64,000 nucleotides of DNA from Polynucleobacter sp. MG-5-Ahmo-C2 (GTDB lineage: Bacteria; Pseudomonadota; Gammaproteobacteria; Burkholderiales; Burkholderiaceae), in the NCBI RefSeq assembly GCF_018687735.1, contig NZ_CP061304.1, positions 992,001 to 1,056,000 of the forward strand, written 5' to 3'. Every line of letters begins with the position of its first letter. Positions within the stretch are counted from its first letter, which is position 1. Made by a program: the position numbers and the translations under genes. This document shows positions 28,070-37,027 of this stretch, one piece after another. Under the pieces are notes generated by a model that saw nothing but the letters and a program-made list of their open reading frames with translations, was not told the origin of the DNA and did not search any database.

Positions 28070-30964
28070 TTAGATATTAACGCTTAGCTTCGATCCACCT
28101 GGAGCATTGGTTCCATAGCCCATAATCTTTGCCGCCTCGCCGCCCTTAGCGAGCTTCACTGCGCAATACTTAAACTCTGGAATCTTGCCAAACGGATCTA
28201 GAGCAGGATTGGTAATCAAGTTTGCTGCGGCTTCATAGTAGGCAAATGGAATAAAGACTACCCCTTTTGGAGTGCCATCATCTCTTCGCACATGAATACC
28301 TACCTCACCACGACGAGACTGAACGGTAATGACATCACCTGCAATGACGCCTAGTTGAGTCATATCTTCACCATTCATGGATACAGTAGCCATTGGCTCA
28401 ATCGCATCAAGCACTGTCGCACGGCGAGTCATACTGCCGGTATGCCAATGCTCTAATTGACGTCCGGTAATGAGAACAAATGGATATTCACCATCAGGTC
28501 TTTCATTGGCAGGGATGATATCAGCCGGTACCAGCTTCACCTTACCATCTGGTGTGGCAAAACTATCATCAAAGACGATAGGACGACCTGGGTCTTCTGC
28601 AGAAAGACATGGATAGGTGACGCTAGATTCTTTCTCGAGGCGCTCCCAAGTGATTCCCTTAATTGCACCATGCATGGCTTGGCGCATCTCCTCATAAACC
28701 TCAGCAACGCCATCATCAGCGCCTTGGTAATTCCAATTCAAACCCATCTGCTTAGCAATTTCTTGGATGATCCACAGATCAGGCTTGGCATCACCCGGAG
28801 GATTGATGGCCTTCTTGCCCATCTGTACCATGCGGTCAGTATTGCTTGCAGTACCAACCTTTTCTGGCCAAGCACTCGCTGGCAATACAACGTCAGCAAG
28901 TAAAGCGGTTTCAGTCATGAAGATATCTTGCACCACCAAGTGCTCAAGAGATGCCAAAGCATGACGAGCATGATTCAGATCTGGATCACTCATTGCAGGA
29001 TTCTCACCCTCGACATACATGCCACGAATCTTATCGGGATCGCTATCGGGCGCAGTAATCTTGTGCATGATTTCTACAACGGTGTAACCAGGCTTTTTAT
29101 CAAGCGGTGTATCCCAGAACTTCTCAAACCAAGCATGTGCCTCTGGATTATCAACACGCTGATAATTCGGGAACATCATCGGAATCAATCCAGCATCACT
29201 GGCGCCCTGGACGTTATTTTGACCGCGCAATGGATGCAAGCCAGAACCTGGTTTACCAATTTGACCTGTAATGCTGACAAGGGCAATTAAGCAACGCGCA
29301 TTATCAGTGCCATGAACGTGCTGGCTAACACCCATGCCCCATAAAATCATTGCTGACTTGGTAGTGGCAAATTCTCTAGCAACCTCGCGCAATGTCTCTG
29401 CCGGAATGCCGCATATTGGCGCCATGGCTTCAGGGCTATATCCCTTAATATTTTCTTTTAAAGCTTCATAGTTATTGGCGCGGTTCTGAATAAACTCTTG
29501 GTCTGCTAAACCTTCCTCAATGATCGTATAGATCATGGCATTCAGCATTGCTACATCAGTGTCTGGCTTAAATTGCATCGTGCGCCAAGCATGTTTGCTA
29601 ATCTCAGTCATACGCGGGTCACACAATACAATTTTCGCACCACGTTTAGCGGCATTCTTAAACCAAGTTGCAGCCACCGGATGGTTTGCCGTTGGATTGG
29701 ATCCAATCAACATAATTAAGCTGGAATGCTCAACATCATTTACCTGGTTACTTACTGCACCAGAACCAACGCCTTCTAAAAGCGCAGCTACAGATGAGGC
29801 ATGGCACAGACGGGTGCAATGGTCTACGTTATTGCTGCCAAATCCTGTGCGAACTAGCTTTTGGAATAAATAAGCCTCTTCATTACTGCCCTTAGCAGAA
29901 CCAAATCCAGCCAACACTTTTAGGCCATGCTTGTCTTTGAGTTTTTTCAGGCCACCACCAGCAATCTCAAGCGCCTCTTCCCAAGTTGCCTCGCGAAAGA
30001 TATTGGACCAATCTTGTTTGCCTTCGAGGAGAGCCTCATCTTTTGGAACACCGGTCTTACGAATCAGTGGCTTTGTTAAGCGCTGAGGATTATGGATGTA
30101 ATCCATACCAAAGCGACCTTTCACGCATAGGCGATTATGGTTAGCGGGTCCATCACGACCTTCTACGCTCACAATCTTTTCATCTTTAACGTTGTAAGTG
30201 ATCTGGCAACCCACACCACAGAATGGGCAAACAGAATCGACCTTACGATCAACAGTCTGCGAACCAATTAGGCCTTTGGGCATCAATGCGCCAGTCGGGC
30301 AGGCTTGCACACACTCACCACAAGCAACGCAGGTACTATCACCCATTGGGTCATTAAGGTCAAACACGATTTCGCTATGGCCGCCACGCATAGCGTAACC
30401 AATCACATCATTCACCTGCTCTTCACGACAAGCGCGCACGCAACGATTACATTGAATACAAGCATCCAGATTTACAGCCATCGCCGGATGCGATACGTCA
30501 TTTGCTACTTTCTCACGACGTAATGCTTTGAGCTCTGGTCGAACCGCCACATCCAGTCGTGCTGCCCAGGTGCTGAGTTCGCCATGTTGATTTTTTTGCT
30601 CTTCTTCTTTGCTGTCTCCAACCCACTTAAATCCTTCGTCTGGCATGTCCGATAACAACATTTCCAGAACTAGCTTTTGACTCTTTAAAGCGCGTTCACT
30701 ATTAGCCTTCACTTCCATGCCTGGAGTGGCGCTTCTGCAGCAGCTCGGAGCCAATGTACGTTCGCCGTTGATTTCTACTACGCACGCACGGCAATTACCA
30801 TCAGGGCGATAGCCATCCTTAAAACAAAGATGTGGAATATCAATGCCATGGCGCTTAGCCGCCTTCAGAATCGTCTCACCTTCATAGGAAACGATAGTCT
30901 TGCCGTCTAGCTTGAACTCGACAGTTTGCAATTCAAGTTCTTTTGGATTAGTTGGTGCGTTCAT
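28070..30964 (-). CDS. fdsA: NAD-dependent formate dehydrogenase, molybdenum alpha subunit
   Basis: A 964-residue catalytic subunit oxidising formate to CO2. It has an N-terminal 2Fe-2S domain (PDGNCRACVVEI), a His/Cys cluster region, ferredoxin-type 4Fe-4S motifs CIQCNRCVRAC and CVACGECVQACPTGA, the molybdopterin-domain cluster CPFCGVGC, and the active-site segment TRLCHASSVA with cysteine rather than selenocysteine as the molybdenum ligand. The C-terminal molybdopterin-dinucleotide-binding domain starts near VLITGRQLEHWHTGSMTRR. It follows the fused diaphorase gene by 34 bases. Confidence 0.95.
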   Translation of the reverse strand: MNAPTNPKELELQTVEFKLDGKTIVSYEGETILKAAKRHGIDIPHLCFKDGYRPDGNCRACVVEINGERTLAPSCCRSATPGMEVKANSERALKSQKLVLEMLLSDMPDEGFKWVGDSKEEEQKNQHGELSTWAARLDVAVRPELKALRREKVANDVSHPAMAVNLDACIQCNRCVRACREEQVNDVIGYAMRGGHSEIVFDLNDPMGDSTCVACGECVQACPTGALMPKGLIGSQTVDRKVDSVCPFCGVGCQITYNVKDEKIVSVEGRDGPANHNRLCVKGRFGMDYIHNPQRLTKPLIRKTGVPKDEALLEGKQDWSNIFREATWEEALEIAGGGLKKLKDKHGLKVLAGFGSAKGSNEEAYLFQKLVRTGFGSNNVDHCTRLCHASSVAALLEGVGSGAVSNQVNDVEHSSLIMLIGSNPTANHPVAATWFKNAAKRGAKIVLCDPRMTEISKHAWRTMQFKPDTDVAMLNAMIYTIIEEGLADQEFIQNRANNYEALKENIKGYSPEAMAPICGIPAETLREVAREFATTKSAMILWGMGVSQHVHGTDNARCLIALVSITGQIGKPGSGLHPLRGQNNVQGASDAGLIPMMFPNYQRVDNPEAHAWFEKFWDTPLDKKPGYTVVEIMHKITAPDSDPDKIRGMYVEGENPAMSDPDLNHARHALASLEHLVVQDIFMTETALLADVVLPASAWPEKVGTASNTDRMVQMGKKAINPPGDAKPDLWIIQEIAKQMGLNWNYQGADDGVAEVYEEMRQAMHGAIKGITWERLEKESSVTYPCLSAEDPGRPIVFDDSFATPDGKVKLVPADIIPANERPDGEYPFVLITGRQLEHWHTGSMTRRATVLDAIEPMATVSMNGEDMTQLGVIAGDVITVQSRRGEVGIHVRRDDGTPKGVVFIPFAYYEAAANLITNPALDPFGKIPEFKYCAVKLAKGGEAAKIMGYGTNAPGGSKLSVNI

Positions 30965-30998
30965 GTTTTTCTCGTGTTTCCCTATTTAAGCTACTTCC

Positions 30999-32801
30999 TT
31001 ATGCAACTTCATTCGGGAAATATTTATGAATACAACGAATCGGATTTGGTGCTGCCTGACCTAGACCACAAATGGACGCATCGACCATTACGGTCGCTAA
31101 ATCTTCTAAGATATCTTGATCCCAAGATTTGGCTTGCATGAGTTTTGCTGCCTTGCCCGTGCCAACACGGCATGGAGTACATTGACCGCAACTCTCGTGC
31201 TCAAAAAAGTGCATCACATTCAGCGCCATATCGCGCGCCTTGTCTTGATCACCAAACACCATCACTGCCGCTGAACCGATAAAGCAACCATAGGGTTGCA
31301 GAGTATCGAAGTCCAAGGGAATGTCATTCATAGTGGCAGGTAAGATACCGCCCGATGCGCCACCTGGTAAGTAACCGTAGAACTGGTGGCCATCTTGCAT
31401 GCCGCCACAATACTCATCAATCAGCTCTTGAATCGTAATACCAGCTGGGGCCAATTTGACTCCAGGCTTCTTGACGCGTCCACTAACGCTATAACTACGC
31501 AAGCCCTTACGATCATGACGGCCATAGGAGCTAAACCATTCAGGTCCACGCTGCACAATATCGCGCACCCAGTACAAGGTTTCAAAGTTGTGCTCTAAGG
31601 TTGGGCGTCCAAATAAACCAACTTGTGCAATATACGGAGGGCGCATGCGTGGCTCACCACGCTTACCTTCAATACTTTCAATCATCGCGGACTCTTCACC
31701 GCAGATATAGGCACCTGCACCGCGGCGCAATTCAATCGTGGGCAACTTAAATGGAGGATCGGCTTTGAGTTTTTCTAATTCTTTTTCAAGCAACTCACGA
31801 CAACCGTGATATTCATCGCGTAAATAAATATAGCAAGCATCGATACCCACAACATTAGCGGCAACCAATAATCCTTCTAAGAAACGATGTGGGTCACGCT
31901 CTAAATAGGTGCGGTCTTTAAATGTGCCTGGCTCACCTTCGTCAATATTGACGGCCATCAGTTTAGGCGCCACCTGATCTTTCACAATACGCCACTTGCG
32001 CCCTGCTGGGAAGCCTGCACCACCAAGACCACGCAAGCCTGAGCTCTCCATAGCTTTAATGATGCTCTCTGCATCACGCTTACCTTCGACAATTTCTTTT
32101 GCAAGCGCGTAACCGCCTTGAGCACGGTAGACTTCATAGCCAACATAGTCAGGGGATAATGCTTGATTTACGCCTTGTGGAGAAACGCCCTGCTCTGCTA
32201 GAGATGCTGGATCAAAAATGGCATCATCTTTTGCCATCGGCTGAGTAGTCATTTTATTGTTCACTGCCGCTTGCACTTTGTCGGTTGTTGCAAAAAGCAC
32301 AGGATATTGGTGCACTACCGCTACAGGAGCCTGCTCACAGCGACCCACGCATGGTGCTGCAATCACTTTGACATTTGGGTTGCCCAAAATAGCCGGCAAC
32401 TTTGCTAATAGATTTTGGGCGCCAGCTAACTCACAGGCAATGCCATCACAAACTCGGACAGTGATATCCGCAACTGCATCATTGCCGCGCACCACTTCAA
32501 AGTGGTGATAGAAAGTGGCTACTTCATATACTTCAGCCATCGGCAAATTCATCTCTTTTGCCAGGGCTACTAAATGACGATCATGCAAAGCGCGGTACTC
32601 ATCATTTAACTTATGAAGATTTTCGATGAGCAAATCGCGACGTTCTGCTGCGGCACCAATGAGTTGTCGCACTTCTGCCAATGAAGCATCGTCCGCTTGA
32701 CGACCTTTGAGTTTGCTCTTGCGCCGAATGGTCTCCCTCAAATCATCTGCAGTAGCGATAGCAACTGCTTTGACTTCTCCGGAAGGCTTTGGGTGATTCA
32801 T
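30999..32801 (-). CDS. Fused FdsG-FdsB diaphorase subunit of formate dehydrogenase
   Basis: A 600-residue fusion. Residues about 40-200 are a NuoE/FdsG-like thioredoxin-fold 2Fe-2S domain (EVATFYHHFE, VRVCDGIACE, APCVGRCEQAPVA). From about 215 it is NuoF/FdsB-like, with NADH/FMN-binding GLRGLGGAGFPAGRKW, GAYICGEESAMIESIEGKRG and a C-terminal 4Fe-4S site ESCGQCTPCRVGTGK. This unit passes electrons from FdsA to NAD+. In the well-studied Cupriavidus and Rhodobacter enzymes these are two separate proteins. No fdsC or fdsD-like gene is adjacent in this window. Confidence 0.92.
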   Translation of the reverse strand: MNHPKPSGEVKAVAIATADDLRETIRRKSKLKGRQADDASLAEVRQLIGAAAERRDLLIENLHKLNDEYRALHDRHLVALAKEMNLPMAEVYEVATFYHHFEVVRGNDAVADITVRVCDGIACELAGAQNLLAKLPAILGNPNVKVIAAPCVGRCEQAPVAVVHQYPVLFATTDKVQAAVNNKMTTQPMAKDDAIFDPASLAEQGVSPQGVNQALSPDYVGYEVYRAQGGYALAKEIVEGKRDAESIIKAMESSGLRGLGGAGFPAGRKWRIVKDQVAPKLMAVNIDEGEPGTFKDRTYLERDPHRFLEGLLVAANVVGIDACYIYLRDEYHGCRELLEKELEKLKADPPFKLPTIELRRGAGAYICGEESAMIESIEGKRGEPRMRPPYIAQVGLFGRPTLEHNFETLYWVRDIVQRGPEWFSSYGRHDRKGLRSYSVSGRVKKPGVKLAPAGITIQELIDEYCGGMQDGHQFYGYLPGGASGGILPATMNDIPLDFDTLQPYGCFIGSAAVMVFGDQDKARDMALNVMHFFEHESCGQCTPCRVGTGKAAKLMQAKSWDQDILEDLATVMVDASICGLGQAAPNPIRCIHKYFPNEVA

Positions 32802-32976
32802 AGTTTGTAGTCTCTAATTTTTATGCTTGTAATGCTATTTGGGGTTATGCGTTGAATACCCGGACAAGAAAGATTTTGCCCTGCTAGACATGCAAATAAT
32901 CTTTTGATTTTGGGTTATTTCACCCCTCAAGTCCTTGACGGCGCTCAAGGGAATGAATTAAGGGTTTACCCTAGTA

Positions 32977-33195
32977 TTAAATCACCGATGGGGAAGGTTT
33001 GTCGCCTGGAGGGTTGGAGTAATCCAGCTTACGCTCATACACGCGGGCTTTAAAGCAATCTTGATAACCTTTGCTACCAATCTGCCAGCCAATTGAGGTG
33101 CAGTCGTCTTGGGCTGCAGATTCAACAGAGCCACAGCCTGAAAGCATGGTCAAAGTAATAGCAGCAATGAAAATGAGTTGTTTTCTTGAATTCAT
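32977..33195 (-). CDS. Small predicted lipoprotein
   Basis: A 72-residue protein with a short basic N-terminus, a hydrophobic stretch and a lipobox ending LSGC at about residue 21. The mature part contains two further cysteines (DDCTSIGW, YQDCFKAR) that could form a disulfide. The function is unknown. It lies between the formate dehydrogenase genes and a secreted DUF1080 protein and is probably an envelope protein. Confidence 0.7.
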   Translation of the reverse strand: MNSRKQLIFIAAITLTMLSGCGSVESAAQDDCTSIGWQIGSKGYQDCFKARVYERKLDYSNPPGDKPSPSVI

Positions 33196-33341
33196 AGCTC
33201 AAGTCTACTAGATTCTGACCTCAACATCGAGAGGAGCGCACCCCTTAGCCAACCCTGGGAAATATCTACTTGTGTTGATCGAGCAATATCCATAACAATC
33301 AAAAAGATTAGAGAACATTCCATATACCCGCAGGAGACTTT

Positions 33342-33935
33342 ATGAAAAACCTAAAACAATCTATCGCAGCCCTTGGCATCTGTTGCGCCGCCCTCTTGAG
33401 CACAAATTCTGCTTTTGCCCAAAATGCAGATGGCTTTGTAGATCTGATTGATGGCGTTAGCCTAGAAGGATGGAACATTGTTGGCACTGCAAGCTGGACT
33501 ATTGGTAACGGGCTCATTGTGGGAAATAAACCATCGGGCTTTTTGGTAAGCAATAAGACCTATACAAACTTCATCATCAAAGCCGAATTTTGGGCAGAGT
33601 CAAATACCAACAGCGGTATTTTTATACGCTGCCAAGACCCCAATAAACCCTCTCAATACACCTGCTATGAAATCAATATCTGGGATACGCGCCCAGAGCA
33701 AGCCTATGCTACTGGTGCGATCGTAGACCTTGCTAAGGTAAATCCTGTGCCCAAGGCTGGTGGGCGGTGGAATGTAATGGAGATTGTTGCCAATGGTTCG
33801 CACTTTAAGGTCATCCTCAATGGTGAGGTTACTGTGGCCGACGGGCAAGACAGTAAATATGCCAGTGGCCCTATTGCCATTCAATCGGCAGGCGGCGTAG
33901 TGAAATTTAGGAAACTCCAAATTAAGCCGCTTTAA
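33342..33935 (+). CDS. Secreted DUF1080 (3-keto-disaccharide hydrolase-like) protein
   Basis: A 197-residue protein with a signal peptide ending at TNSAFAQ. The rest has the beta-rich jelly-roll pattern of DUF1080/3-keto-disaccharide hydrolases (LEGWNIVGTASWTIGNG, EFWAESNTNSGIFIRC, WNVMEIVANGSHFKVILNG). AGGAG precedes the ATG at a good distance. Members act on glycosides or bind carbohydrate outside the cell; the substrate here is not known. A strong terminator follows. Confidence 0.85.
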   Translation: MKNLKQSIAALGICCAALLSTNSAFAQNADGFVDLIDGVSLEGWNIVGTASWTIGNGLIVGNKPSGFLVSNKTYTNFIIKAEFWAESNTNSGIFIRCQDPNKPSQYTCYEINIWDTRPEQAYATGAIVDLAKVNPVPKAGGRWNVMEIVANGSHFKVILNGEVTVADGQDSKYASGPIAIQSAGGVVKFRKLQIKPL

Positions 33936-33954
33936 TTTACGAATACCTAAACAC

Positions 33955-33978
33955 AAAGCCACCGATCGGTGGCTTTTT
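33955..33978 (+). terminator. Terminator after the DUF1080 gene
   Basis: A near-perfect palindrome around AAGCCACC-GATC-GGTGGCTT with a T run (TTTTT). The A-rich left arm means it could also stop the minus-strand YciI-like gene. Confidence 0.88.
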
Positions 33979-33995
33979 AATTCTAAATTACTGAC

Positions 33996-34301
33996 TTATT
34001 TTTCCGGTGGAAATCCAACCTTCTGTTCCCACATATTATTAAAGACATGGATGACAGGCTTTTCATATACCCCTGCCTTGGTAAATGGCTCATCCTTTAA
34101 CCAAGCATCAGCGTCCGCTCTACTTGGAAAGTCGATTGCCAATAAGCTGCCAACGACAGTGAGTCCATCCTCCGATGTCAAAGGACCAGCAAAGGCCATA
34201 CGATGAGAAAGTTTTGCCAGGTAAGCACGATGTTCTGGCCTGACTTGCACCCGCAACTCAGATGTACCTGGACGGTCCATTAATAAGATAGCAAAAATCA
34301 T
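33996..34301 (-). CDS. YciI-like protein
   Basis: A 101-residue YCII-domain protein with the family start MIFAILLMDRPG, the HRAYLAKL helix and the central SEDGLTVVGSLLAIDFPSRADADAWL. The start at 34301 was chosen because GGAGG lies five bases upstream; an ATG five codons earlier lacks this. YciI-like proteins form small ferredoxin-like dimers. Most have no known function, though some act as dehydrochlorinase-type enzymes. Monocistronic. Confidence 0.87.
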   Translation of the reverse strand: MIFAILLMDRPGTSELRVQVRPEHRAYLAKLSHRMAFAGPLTSEDGLTVVGSLLAIDFPSRADADAWLKDEPFTKAGVYEKPVIHVFNNMWEQKVGFPPEK

Positions 34302-34528
34302 ACTGCCTCCATTCATTAATCAGTTTTGTTGATATTACGCTAAGCAATAAGGCTGTTGCTTTTCCCCATCAATTGCAGCTTTTTTAACGTTGGCGATAGA
34401 CATGTCAAATGAAATTCATCAGACTGCGCACAACTTACGGATAAATGGAGCGACATAGTTAATCACCACATCAATGAAATCGCTCTCTGAGTCCTTGGGC
34501 CAAAAACCTAAACTCCTTGGAGGTAATG

Positions 34529-34702
34529 ATGAAGATCCACCATTACGTTGCTGAAGATGATGAGTATTTTGATGAGTATGCTGATTCGCTGAAGTACCCT
34601 TTGTTAAAAGATCGCCTGGTTTGGCAGCACCATACTCGCAAAGAAATCTACCTGGAGTACAAAATATTTGATGATGACTGTGATTTTGATTACATCAAGT
34701 AG
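34529..34702 (+). CDS. Small acidic protein of unknown function
   Basis: A 57-residue ORF with a strong GGAGGT ribosome site four bases before the ATG (an adjacent ATG one codon earlier is the alternative). The protein is rich in Asp, Glu, Tyr and His (AEDDEYFDEYADS, FDDDCDFDY) with a central basic patch (KDRLVWQHHTRKE). I do not recognise it. The strong ribosome site and skewed composition argue that it is real. The upstream 200 bases contain no other gene. Confidence 0.55.
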   Translation: MKIHHYVAEDDEYFDEYADSLKYPLLKDRLVWQHHTRKEIYLEYKIFDDDCDFDYIK

Positions 34703-34718
34703 CAGGTAGGCTGGCAAT

Positions 34719-34742
34719 AAAAAACCACCCGAAGGTGGTTTA
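34719..34742 (-). terminator. Terminator after tRNA-Ser(GGA)
   Basis: Stem AACCACC/GGTGGTT with a four-base loop, followed on the minus strand by TTTTTTA. It is almost identical to the hairpin after tRNA-Ser(UGA). Confidence 0.85.
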
Positions 34743-34751
34743 GATACTGCT

Positions 34752-34842
34752 TGGCGGAAGGGGCGGGATTCGAACCCGCGGTAGGCTATTAACCTACGCA
34801 CGCTTTCCAGGCGTGTGACTTAAACCGCTCATCCACCCTTCC
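34752..34842 (-). tRNA. tRNA-Ser (anticodon GGA)
   Basis: A 91-base class II tRNA with encoded CCA. The acceptor is GGAAGGG, the anticodon loop CTGGAAA reads GGA, there is a long variable arm, and the T-loop is GTTCGAAT. A perfect TATAAT box lies on the minus strand at plus 34853-34858, about ten bases upstream of the mature 5' end. Confidence 0.97.
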
Positions 34843-34888
34843 GGAACCCACAATTATACGGTTCCTAAAAGGGTTTAGCTTCAAAAGC

Positions 34889-36862
34889 CTACAAAGACTC
34901 CTTCAGCTGGTCCAAAATCGCGGGGTTTTCCAAGGTAGAGGTGTCTTGAGTCACCTCTTCACCTTTAGCAATCACTCGCAAGAGACGGCGCATGATCTTG
35001 CCGGAGCGAGTCTTTGGCAAGTTATCACCAAAGCGCACATCTTTTGGCTTAGCGATTGGACCGATTTCTTTACCAACCCAATTACGCAATTCAGTCGCAA
35101 GCTTTTTAGCCTCTTCACCTGTTGGACGTCCGCCCTTCAGAACCACGAATACGCAAATCGCTTCGCCAGTAAGTTCATCTGGACGACCTACAACCGCCGC
35201 TTCAGCAACCAACGGATTAGCAACTAGGCAAGATTCAATTTCCATGGTTCCCATACGGTGACCTGAAACGTTCAACACGTCATCGATACGACCAGTAATT
35301 GTGAAGTAACCAGTATCTTTGTTACGAATTGCACCATCGCCCGCTAGGTACAAAGTGCCGCCCAATTCTTCCGGGAAATAAGACTTCACAAAACGATCAG
35401 CATCATTCCAAATCGTACGAATCATGGAGGGCCATGGACGTTTGACAACCAAGATACCGCCCTGGCCATTTGGAACATCTACACCAGCTTCGTCAACAAT
35501 GGCCGCTTGAATACCAGGTAATGGCAATGTGCATGAACCTGGAATCATGGGTGTCGCACCGGGCAATGGTGAAATCATGTGGCCACCCGTTTCGGTTTGC
35601 CAGAAAGTATCGGTAATTGGACAACGTGATCCGCCCACATTCTCGTAGTACCACATCCATGCTTCAGGATTAATTGGTTCACCTACCGAACCCAAAAGAC
35701 GCAAGGAAGATAAGTTGTAACTTTTTGGATGCACTGCTTCATCATTGCTTGATGCCTTAATCAAAGAACGAATGGCAGTTGGTGCCGTATAGAAAATACT
35801 GGCTTTATGTTTTTGGATCATGTCCCAGAAACGGCCAGCATTTGGATAGGTTGGCACACCTTCAAATACAATCTCAGTGGCGCCTACTGCGAGGGGGCCA
35901 TAGGTAATGTAAGAGTGGCCAGTTACCCAACCAATATCGGCGGTACACCAGAACACATCATTTGGCTTGATATCAAAAGTCCACTTCATTGTGAGAATCG
36001 CCCACAAGAGGTAACCACCAGTTGAGTGCTGAACACCCTTTGGCTTACCTGTTGAACCAGATGTATAGAGAATAAATAAAGGATGTTCTGCGCTGACCCA
36101 CTCTGGCTCACAAGTAGTAGCTTCATTAGCTACAACTTCTTGCATCCAAACGTCGCGGCCAGCTGTCATCGTGATATCAGCGCCAGTACGCTTACTAACA
36201 ATCACATGCTTCACCTTAGGACACTCACCAGTGGAAAGTGCTTCGTCACAAATTGCTTTTAATGGCAATGCTTTGCCACCTCGGAACTGTCCATCAGAAG
36301 TAATCACTGCAACTGCACCAACATCCATAATGCGATCGCGCAATGCTTGAGCAGAAAAGCCGCCAAACACGACAGAGTGAATTGCGCCGATGCGGGCACA
36401 CGCTTGCATGGCAACAATGCCGTCAATGGTCATCGCCATATAAATAATGACGCTATCACCAGACTTGACACCCATCTTGCGCAATGCATTTGCCATTTTG
36501 CAAACGCGCTCCAGCATCTCTTTGTAAGTGACCTTAGTAACGGTGCCGTCATCGGCTTCAAAAATGATGGCGGTCTTATCGCCTAAGCCAGCCTCTACTT
36601 GACGATCCAAACAGTTATATGAAGCATTGGTCGTTCCATCTTCAAACCACTTGTAGAAGGGAGCTTTGGACTCATCCAACACTTTGGTAAATGGCTTTTT
36701 CCAATAGATATTTTCTTTAGCAAGACGCCCCCAAAAACCGTCATAATCTTTGTTAGCCTCTTCACAGAGCTTGTTATAGGCTTCCATACCCGCTATCGCA
36801 GCACCCTTGACAAACTCAGCTGGCGGGTTAAAAACGCGGTTTTCTTGCTTTAATGGTTCCAT
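34889..36862 (-). CDS. acs: Acetyl-CoA synthetase
   Basis: A 657-residue AMP-forming acetate-CoA ligase. The adenylation motif [15 protein letters not shown], the acetate pocket region ([10 protein letters not shown]), the hinge motif ([19 protein letters not shown]) and the C-terminal [11 protein letters not shown] with the lysine usually controlled by acetylation are all present. It converts acetate to acetyl-CoA in the cytoplasm. It is divergent from the fumarase gene across about 165 bases. Confidence 0.97.
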   Translation of the reverse strand: MEPLKQENRVFNPPAEFVKGAAIAGMEAYNKLCEEANKDYDGFWGRLAKENIYWKKPFTKVLDESKAPFYKWFEDGTTNASYNCLDRQVEAGLGDKTAIIFEADDGTVTKVTYKEMLERVCKMANALRKMGVKSGDSVIIYMAMTIDGIVAMQACARIGAIHSVVFGGFSAQALRDRIMDVGAVAVITSDGQFRGGKALPLKAICDEALSTGECPKVKHVIVSKRTGADITMTAGRDVWMQEVVANEATTCEPEWVSAEHPLFILYTSGSTGKPKGVQHSTGGYLLWAILTMKWTFDIKPNDVFWCTADIGWVTGHSYITYGPLAVGATEIVFEGVPTYPNAGRFWDMIQKHKASIFYTAPTAIRSLIKASSNDEAVHPKSYNLSSLRLLGSVGEPINPEAWMWYYENVGGSRCPITDTFWQTETGGHMISPLPGATPMIPGSCTLPLPGIQAAIVDEAGVDVPNGQGGILVVKRPWPSMIRTIWNDADRFVKSYFPEELGGTLYLAGDGAIRNKDTGYFTITGRIDDVLNVSGHRMGTMEIESCLVANPLVAEAAVVGRPDELTGEAICVFVVLKGGRPTGEEAKKLATELRNWVGKEIGPIAKPKDVRFGDNLPKTRSGKIMRRLLRVIAKGEEVTQDTSTLENPAILDQLKESL

Positions 36863-37027
36863 GCTTCACAGCCCTCTATCAAATAATCAATAATCTATTT
36901 TTGCCAAAATGTCGCAAAATAATGGGTTTAGACCCTCAAGACCTTAGAAGATAAGTGAAAACACCCGGGATTTGCTCTATGGCAAACCCTTAAAATAAGC
37001 CAAACCCGCCAAATTAACTAAAAAACC

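Noticed and set aside
28457..28903. Plus-strand frame of 148 codons
   Set aside because: Antisense to the C-terminal region of fdsA; no ribosome site or domain.
28070..30964. Possible selenocysteine in the formate dehydrogenase alpha subunit
   Set aside because: The molybdenum-ligand position is encoded by a cysteine codon (TRLCHASS), not an in-frame TGA.
32933..32970. Small inverted repeats (CCTTGA/TCAAGG and GGG/CCC) downstream of the 72-residue lipoprotein gene
   Set aside because: Stems are short and lack a T run on either strand; could be chance.
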